DNA of 64,000 bases from Oidiodendron maius Zn (Eukaryota > Ascomycota > Leotiomycetes > Myxotrichaceae), in assembly GCA_000827325.1 (NCBI GenBank), contig KN832872.1, positions 1,984,001-2,048,000 of the forward strand, written 5' to 3'. The position numbers were made by a program, and so were the translations under genes. The notes under the pieces were generated by a model. The model was given only the letters and a program-made list of their open reading frames with translations. It was not told where the DNA came from and made no database searches. Below, piece after piece: positions 56,740 to 64,000 of the stretch; position 1 is the stretch's first letter, and the number at the start of each line of letters is the position of its first letter.

Positions 56740-57200
56740 AGTGGCTGATTGCGCGGGTACTTATTACGACACCAAGAAATTAGGCGTTAGTCTCCTTGTA
56801 GGGGTTCGGGCCGCTGCGGGGCTGTGAAATATTCGGACTTATCATAGTTAGGGCCCGTGTATTAAGTAGGGACCGCCTTTCCGCTTCAGGATAATTGACT
56901 CTGCACACCTGAGATACCCGCGCCAGAGTACTTTTTTCTGTTGCGATCATATGTACCTTTAATGCTCAGTATTATTTTAACTCTTTAGCTAATGGCCAAT
57001 GTCTATCTCAATTGTATGCCTTAGCTCAAGGGCTTTAATCATAAGGCCCTCTACGAAGTATAGTGCTAAAAGATCTAGAACAACATAGTAGGATACGGCC
57101 TTTAGATATCACCTAGAAACTAGAGCCCACTACAATATTAGTTAGTTACAGTGATTGCTATAGGCTATAGGCGCTATAAATTAGGGGCTGTAAGCTTATA
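56740..57200. repeat. AT-rich patch, probable small repeat relic
   Basis: Between two genes, with low CpA/TpG in 57040-57200, like a short RIP-affected fragment. No open frame. Family not recognised. Confidence 0.35.
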
Positions 57201-57214
57201 TAACTCATAATACT

Positions 57215-58407
57215 TCAGCGTTTCTGGGCGGTTGCAACCGTCACCATGACATCCTCTCTCAAGGCCTCCCAGAAGCTAGGCCCATTTGGGCTCCAACCCA
57301 GGTTCTTTGCACGCGCTGATACAGCTCGACTGTTTGAGCCCCATATATATAACGCACGACCCGGGTGATCGGGCATAATACTGGCCACCTGTTTCTCAGT
57401 CCACGAAATGGCACTGCTGCCTTCAGGGAGCCATCCTTGCTCTACACCTATGTTGCAAATTGCGTTGGCAGCATCAGCCCATTTGATTTCTCCAGATACG
57501 GCGAAGTAGAACCCCTTCATTTGTATCAGTTCCTTATTTATGGCCTTAAGAATATATAGAATTAAAGAACTACTAACCTCTTTGCCCCACTGAGCATCCC
57601 CACCGCCCTCTATCCCTTTCTCAAGCAGTATTAGAAATAAATCAACCACGTCATTGATGTGCGTAACAGCCCTCATATTCTCCCCAGAACCCAGATAAAA
57701 AGCTTCTTTTTTTGTCAACAGCACTTTGACGTATTCCGGCACCAAGAATGTAGCTCGGCTTCCAATACCAGTGCTTTGGCCGTAGATATCTGGCGGGCAG
57801 ATGCAGGCTGTGTGGAGAAGTTCATTGGATGCATCCATAATATTCTTATCAATAACGTGATGCATTGCTGAATCGGGAAGATTATAAATCTCATTCATTT
57901 CATCGACGTCGTGCCAAATATGGGGGTTGCATTTGCCATCCCACGTCTGCTCTCTCTCGTCTGAGATACATCCAGTACCGGTGAGATGAATTAGAAAGCT
58001 TGGGGCAGTTCTTTTGGAGAGTCCAGATAGAATTGCAGCAGCGCAACCTGGGTGATCGATGTCGCCCATGTCTATTGTATTGGTTAGCTAACGCGCATTC
58101 CCCTCATTTGTATGGTTCGACTTAGTCTTACGTAGAACAATATCTGAAGCTGAGGCAGCCTTTTCTATCACTTCAAAGGCGTCAAAATCCCCAACCTCGA
58201 TTTTGACATCAGGGTATCTGGCTTTGAATTCTTCAGATGGGTTTCGAAGAAGAGCCGTGACGCACAATTTAGGATACTTCCTAATCACTCCCTCTAGTAC
58301 ACTTCCTCCAATATATCCCGTCGCCCCTGTGCTTCAAGATAAGTTAACTAAACGATCTCCTATGCGGGATTGGTCGCAACTCACAGAAATACCTTTTTAG
58401 CTGCCAT
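57215..58407 (-). CDS. NAD(P)-binding epimerase / NmrA-like oxidoreductase
   Basis: Exons 58407-58385, 58331-58132, 58071-57578 and 57514-57215 join to 338 residues. The start MAAKKVFLTGATGYIGGSV carries the Rossmann loop GATGYIGG (10-17), encoded across the first intron. Further signs: VTALLRNPSEEFKARYPDVKIEVGDFD, the central PSFLIHLTGTGCISD, DIYGQSTGIGSR, and MRAVTHINDVVDLFLILLEKG. This is the extended/atypical SDR group that includes NmrA-like sensors and nucleoside-diphosphate-sugar epimerase-like enzymes. The Tyr-x-x-x-Lys pair of classical SDRs is not evident. It could act as redox sensor or reductase. The third intron (57577-57515) is 63 nt and open in frame. A retroelement sits about 100 bp before the start codon. 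Confidence 0.85.
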
Positions 58408-58510
58408 GCCTGCGAGGTATAGAGTCAGGGGTTTGGAATATATGTACAAAGACACGATAGTTCCGAGTATTTCTGTGCGTGCCTCGGCAGGCGAGAATAG
58501 GATAAGTTAT

Positions 58511-58687
58511 TGTTTGTATCACTCCGGTGATACTGCATATGCAATATAGGGTCAAAAAGGTTGGTTGAATTAGTTGTTATTGTTCTAAAGGTAAGGCTAC
58601 TGCCTTGCTATTAATATATTCGCTTTCCGGTATATTGTTCACCCATTCCATATAAGTTGACCCGATCCGATTCGCCTTAGTTATACA
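58511..58687 (-). repeat. LTR (3' LTR of the copia element)
   Basis: 177 bp, starting TGTTTGTATCACTCC and ending GTTATACA, nearly identical to the copy at 63730-63906. The 5 bp before it are GTTAT. Confidence 0.92.
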
Positions 58688-61600
58688 CTAGCAACTCTTT
58701 ATAAATAGCTTCATTCTTTAACTCTTTCCACCCATTCAGTAGCCTGTATATTGATCGTATTGGTATCGATTAGGTCCTTTAGTGCAGAGCAGGGCTTTGA
58801 CTTCGTTATAGCATCAGCCGGATTGTTATTACCTTTAATCCACCTAACCTCAGTGATCTCCCTTCTCTTATATAATTGTCGAAGACACATCAAATCCACT
58901 ATTAGCCTCTTCTCTTGTATGGTTCCTAGCTTGACTAGGCAGTTATATAAGGACTTCAAATCGGTATAAAGGATAAAGGGAAGTCGGATCTTCAATATAG
59001 CTTCAATAGTCGATTTGATCGTTGCCCCTGTATTGAATCCATAGGCCATCGTATATAACTCAGAAGCCAGAACGCTACATATAACTCTCTTGCATTTGAT
59101 TAAAGACCAGTAGAGTATATTAGCCTTGTTACTCTTGTCTGCTAATACAATAATGAATCCAATCTGGGAGGATAAGTCCTGGTTGTTAGCAAATGAAGCA
59201 TCTATAAAGACTATCAGCTTCAGGGACTAAATATCAAGCTATATAAAGCTTAATCCTCTTGTAGGGTTATTGAGCTGCCACTAGAGTCTCTTGTTTAGTT
59301 GCTTTATATATTCCTCCTTCAGGTTGATCACTTGCACAACAAAGGAGAGGTCGAATGCAGCCTCTGGTTGTAATACAGTTGCAATATAGGCCCCTCTAGC
59401 ACGCTACACAACATATTGATCCTTCAGAGTAACTGCCTTATGTATTGCACCTCTTGCACTAGCTAGGTCAGTGGTATATATAGCAACCAGTTGTAGGTTC
59501 TTGCATTAACGCTCTTATATAAGGGCTATTAAGCCTTCCTTTTCAAGTGTTATAATGCCGCCATTGAACTTGAGTAGATACAATTGAGTAAGAAGCTCCC
59601 TTTCTTTTGATAGGAATCGAGCCTTCTTGAGTTCATCAGCCTTATTGATCGTAAAGGTATCATCACAGAGAATAAGGGTATCGTCTGTCTGGATCCCCAC
59701 AATCCTGAAGCCTGAGTCGTTATTATCACTAGTTGTATATAAGAGACAAGGGTCATATATTGACTAATTCATCCGTAACTTCTCGATATAGTAGGAGTGG
59801 TATATATTGAACCAGTGGTTACCGGCCTCTAGCACTCTATATAAAGGCTTAACCACCTGCAATATTAATCCATCCTTAAGCCTAAGCTCTGCCAGTGGTC
59901 ATACAAAGAAGTCTCGATTAAGTTGAGTCTTAGACTGAGTGTAGGCTTGTATGATATCTTGTAAGTAAAGGGAGTTGTCTGGCAGGGCTGCTGCAAGTGC
60001 TAGTATCAGTCTCTAGCTAACACGTTGAATAGTCGGTGATTGAGTCAAGACCATACCCTTCTCGGTATCCTGGTAAGCCTGGACGACCAGTCTAGACTTC
60101 TCAAAGGCCTTGTTTGTTCCAGGGTTCTTGATCTCGTCAATAAATCGAGAGTTGAAGATCCTAATACCGTGTAGCACGTCCTCAATATCGACTACTTCAA
60201 ATACACCGCTCTCAAGTAAACCATTTAGCTCTTTGCAGCGGGAGGTTATAAAAGGTAATAGGGCTAAGGCGTTATCTTGGATAAATATCGATATATCAGC
60301 AATATTCTGCCTGAACCTAGCCAGCAGTCGTCTCGTACGCTACAGTCGAGCCTGCTGCTCGGTTTAAGGGCTTCGAGGGCTTGCATTAGCCTGTTCTGGA
60401 TCCGGATCTGGTTCTGACTCTGATTCTGACTGTTCTTGCAAGAATGGTTTGACTACTGTAGTCCTGAACTCGACAGGGCCACATAGTAGCTACACTCTGC
60501 ATGTTTCCCTCTCAACACCTAGCAGTTTGAAAGGTCCAGTCCACTTGCCACTCTGCCCTGTATTGCCTTCTCGCCAGACTAGGACGTCTGAATTAAGTGG
60601 TGTATCATAAATAGCACTAGTGTCTAGTCCGTTACATTACCCTAGAGCCTCCTTGACCTGTATTTGAGTCCTGATCCTTGCAACCTCCTCCATTGCCTTA
60701 TATATAGCCGCTATATGTTATATAATCAAGGGTGTCAGTAGATCAAGATCAGTTATTCGTGGATAGGCTCCAAAGACTAAAAGGGTTGGGACTAGTCCAC
60801 TAGGACCAACTGTATCGTTGATAGCCTTAACTGCCATCTGTAAGGCAATATCTTTTATAATATTAGGACACTCCTTAGTAATAATTTGATATATATAGTA
60901 TAGGATCAGATAAGCACATTCAACTAGTCTAACAGACCAATATACCTCCACCAGGACGCTCTTAGTTGATATAGCCATAGACTGAGTATATTGTCGAAAC
61001 TCCCTACTAATAAAGTTCTTTCCAGCGTTATAAGTGATAAACTCAGGTAGTCCAATATATATATCAATCCAGCAAAGCCTCAATATATCCTATATATGTT
61101 TGGCTGATATATCCTTTAGCCATCTGGCTGCCTGGAAGCACATGGCTTTATCGATAATATACAAGACTAGCTGCCTATCAATATATATAATATCGACATA
61201 TATAGAGCAGTTGAAATCAAGGTCCTGGTTATTACATAGTGTAAATTTGAATCTACCAGGTGATTTACCATGCTTCTGGCAGTAGGAGCAGAACTTATTC
61301 AGTCGATATAGCGCCTTCTTGTCGATATCATCATGCCTAGAGCGTTCCAACACCTTGTATAATCTGTCTGCTGAAGGGTGGCCGAATCACCGGTACAGCC
61401 GTCGAAGTTCAGTCGTAGTCAGGTAACATAGGTTGTACTCAAAGGATTTGTATATATATGAATACAGAGCCTGAGCCCACAATATAAAGGAGTGGCTGAA
61501 TCGTCTGATTACTGGAACAGTCTTCATCAGTGCGACTAAGAGGTCTTTAAGGTTGTTGTAATAGACTCCAAGTATATCCATATCCTTGAGATATAATAAG

Positions 61601-63729
61601 AAGGGTATATCAGCCTTAATAATATAGAATTTAGCTTGTCCAACTGGTATATCGACTACAATTGATCCAATCGATAGTATTGATCCAATTCCAAACTGTA
61701 TATTGACTGCCCCTGCCTTTATAGTATCAATTAAGACACTGGTATTCGACCTCTAGTATACTAGGTATTGACTGTAACCTGCTGTTAACCTCTTTAAGGC
61801 TCCAGTATCGATCATGATACTGTAGAATATATCAGACATATATTGGCTGGTTGTAGTATATATAAATAGATCCGAATCAGCGTATATAACGTCTTTACCC
61901 TTTTGAATAAGAGCATATATAAGTGATCGATTTGCCAGATTAGTCGTAATATTAAAGGCTCTCTATAGTTGCAGCACTCCAAAGGAGGTAATGAAGTGCT
62001 CTGCTAGCTCTAGGTTAGCCTGGTCATTTGACAATATATCGGTGACTATAAGGGCCTTAATAGCTTCATCAATTAAGTCAAGATCATCCTTATCATCATC
62101 TACACCCTTGTAGTCTACAATGTATTGCTTGGTATACTTGTTAAAGTGTTAGTTGAATCTGGCTTTAAACTTCCTTCTAGACTCTTCTCGCTCTTCCTTT
62201 AAGTGGTTTGATGACCAGCAGCCTTCCTTATTATATACAAAGCAGCGCTTCTTCTTCTTCTGATCCTTATATCAGGACTGGTCCTTGTTGCGGAACGGTT
62301 GAAAGGGACATTATAAATGATATTATCAATCTGTAAAGAACTGATTGGTCTCACTACCGCTATTTGACTTCTCCTAGGTTGTAATTAAGGACTGTAAATC
62401 ATTAATAAGGCCTGCTAAGGTGTCTGAGGGTCTGAAGCATATATATTAACAGGCTAGCAGATCTTGATATATGTTGATAAGCTTGTTATAAAGAAACTTG
62501 TCTGTATATAGGTCAGTATCCAGGCTATATTATAGATACTGAAGCTCCTTGATCAACAGGTGCAGACAGTCCTTAGTTGATTTGCCTGTATTCTTCTGTA
62601 TTACAGTCTTCAATATAGTCAAGTTCCACTATCCTAACACTCTATACTTATATTCAGGGCCTTTAAAGTAATTGCATATAGAGTTGCAGATCTGGTTAAA
62701 GGAGAGGTTGTATGTCTGAATAGCCCCTTTAATACTTGTATAGTAATAATCAAGTGCTAGGCTTTGTAGCATTGTTGGATAGGCCTTAGTCTTAATATTA
62801 TCCGGTATATCAACTCTGCTACAGAGGTTATAGAAGATGACTAGCTTATAGTCAAAGTTATCGTTCTCACTACTGTATCTGCTCTTATCTGTATACATCT
62901 TTGCTAGGTTTGCAAGCTCCTTACCAAACAACTAAGACTGCTCTCTGCTAGATAGCCGTACTAGTTCCTTACTGACTGACTGTATACGTTAGTAAGGATC
63001 TGGAAAATCGGAGGGGTCTAGAGGATCTGGCAGATCTGGTAGATCTGGATCTGGCACTGCAGTCCTGGTATATACAGAGCTAGCTGTATTGTTTTGACCA
63101 AGCATATAGTTAATCTGTACTAAATTGAAGCGTCCTGTAGTCCTGATATACTCCTTAATCTCTTGTATTGTCCACTCAGCTGGTTCCTCTTCTTATAACG
63201 TGTTATATAGAGACTTAGCAACTGTCTTGCACCTATCCTTTCTTACCTATATACCATTTGTCCGTAGTAATACACGGAGTTTTCGAATACCTGGTTGGTT
63301 GCAGTCCTTGAAAGTGGCTATAGAGAAGCCTTTGAAGTCTTCCTGGTATAGCTCCTATAACTCATCATCCTAGAAGTTATAATAGATATATTCAGTGATC
63401 TTGAATATAATATAGTCATCAATATCCTTACTAGTAGCCTCTACACCGATTCCCTTTAGCCATCTCTCCCTCCCTGCCTTTATCTCCTTCATCTCACTCA
63501 TTCTCAATATCTTTTATATAATGGATGCAAATCAAGGGCCTTCGTATATTGAAAGGGGTTGATCCTTTAGATAACTAGTTGAATCAAGGGCCTTTATAAT
63601 AAAAGGGGTTGATGTTGACTGATATCCTTTAGCAAGTAACGTCTAGCAGAAGCCTCCTAGGATGGGACTATTAGATATCACTTCTCTTCAAAGTAATACA
63701 AGCTCCTGATCTGTAATATCACTGATCAG

Positions 63730-63906
63730 TGTTTGTATCACTCCGGTAATACTGCATATGCAATATAGGGTCAAAAAGGTTGGTTGAATTAGTTGTTATT
63801 GTTCTAAAGGTAAGGCTACTGCCTTGCTATTAATATATTCGCTTTCCGGTGTATTGTTCACCCATTCCATATAAGTTGACCCGATCCGATTCGCCTTGGT
63901 TATACA
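63730..63906 (-). repeat. LTR (5' LTR of the copia element)
   Basis: 177 bp, the partner of 58511-58687. Followed directly by GTTAT at 63907-63911, matching the duplication at 58506-58510. Confidence 0.92.
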
Positions 63907-63911
63907 GTTAT

Positions 63912-64000
63912 ATACTTGCAACTCGCTGACAAAAGGTATCCGCTGCTACAGCATGCCCCGCCACGCTAGATCGTCATTAATGCCTCACGCCGACAAAATC
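63912..64000. other. Flanking DNA beyond the retroelement
   Basis: The last 89 bases are unique-looking sequence of normal composition. Too short to assign. Confidence 0.4.

Larger units (their letters stand above)
58511..63906 (-). mobile_element. Ty1/copia LTR retrotransposon (broken)
   Basis: A full-length element on the minus strand bounded by 177-bp LTRs that begin TG and end CA. The internal order, read on the minus strand, is gag-like region, integrase region, reverse transcriptase, RNase H. Integrase upstream of reverse transcriptase places it in Ty1/copia. It is broken: well over ten interruptions are spread through the coding region, so it cannot make its proteins. The LTRs differ at 3 of 177 positions, all G/A-type transitions, which suggests a fairly recent insertion. 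The 5-bp sequence GTTAT flanks both ends as target duplication. Confidence 0.9.

Noticed and set aside
34786-58407. Classical secondary-metabolite cluster
   Set aside because: No PKS, NRPS, DMATS or terpene synthase motif was found on either strand, so a backbone-based cluster cannot be claimed.
1-64000. tRNA, rRNA or CRISPR features
   Set aside because: No tRNA A/B-box pair with a cloverleaf, no rRNA stretch and no spaced direct repeats were seen. CRISPR is not expected in a eukaryote.

Overview
The window is nuclear DNA of a filamentous ascomycete, most likely a Eurotiomycete of the Aspergillus/Penicillium kind. Signs: genes split by short GT-AG introns (mostly 48-70 nt) with CTAAY/CTRAC-like branch sites; fungal families such as a glutamic peptidase of the aspergillopepsin-2 type, a HET-domain protein, a Zn2Cys6 regulator, GH3 beta-glucosidase and several P450s; and AT-rich blocks almost free of CpA/TpG, as left by repeat-induced point mutation (RIP). 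Exon models below were built by hand from reading frames and splice phases, so the boundaries are predictions. No database search was run.

Layout. 1-1250 is an RIP-degraded repeat. 1735-2466 holds the N-terminal third of a succinate dehydrogenase flavoprotein gene, cut short and lacking key residues. 3.1-10.9 kb holds four ordinary genes: an SDR, a large hypothetical protein, a phosphate:H+ symporter-family transporter, and a protein with a retropepsin-like domain. 11-15 kb is nearly empty except for one poorly resolved gene. 15.1-20.5 kb holds an AAAP amino-acid permease and a secreted GH3 beta-glucosidase. 22-26 kb holds a HET-domain gene and an FAD monooxygenase in AT-rich surroundings. 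26.9-27.5 kb is a pogo-type transposase fragment. 28.9-29.7 kb is a secreted glutamic peptidase, followed by about 3.5 kb without a clear gene.

34.8-45.4 kb is rich in oxidoreductases and hydrolases: an 8-exon P450, a cysteine-pair protein, two alpha/beta hydrolases, a BBE-type FAD oxidase and a Zn2Cys6 transcription factor. It looks like a regulated small-molecule catabolic or tailoring cluster with no PKS, NRPS or terpene-synthase backbone in view. 46.7-51.3 kb has a GPI-anchored repeat protein, a tubby/LURP-like protein and an MDR reductase. 52.3-53.1 kb is a decayed MFS transporter. 53.4-58.4 kb has a PrsW-like intramembrane protease, a second P450 and an NAD(P)-binding epimerase/NmrA-like protein.

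The right end (58511-63906) is a Ty1/copia LTR element on the minus strand with 177-bp LTRs and a 5-bp target duplication. It is broken, fairly young by LTR comparison, and inserted about 100 bp upstream of the epimerase-like gene's start codon. I see no clearly unprecedented system. The most worthwhile leads are the altered SDHA fragment, the backbone-less oxidative cluster, the hydrolase with an apparent nonsense codon, and the phosphate-transporter uORF that overlaps the start codon.
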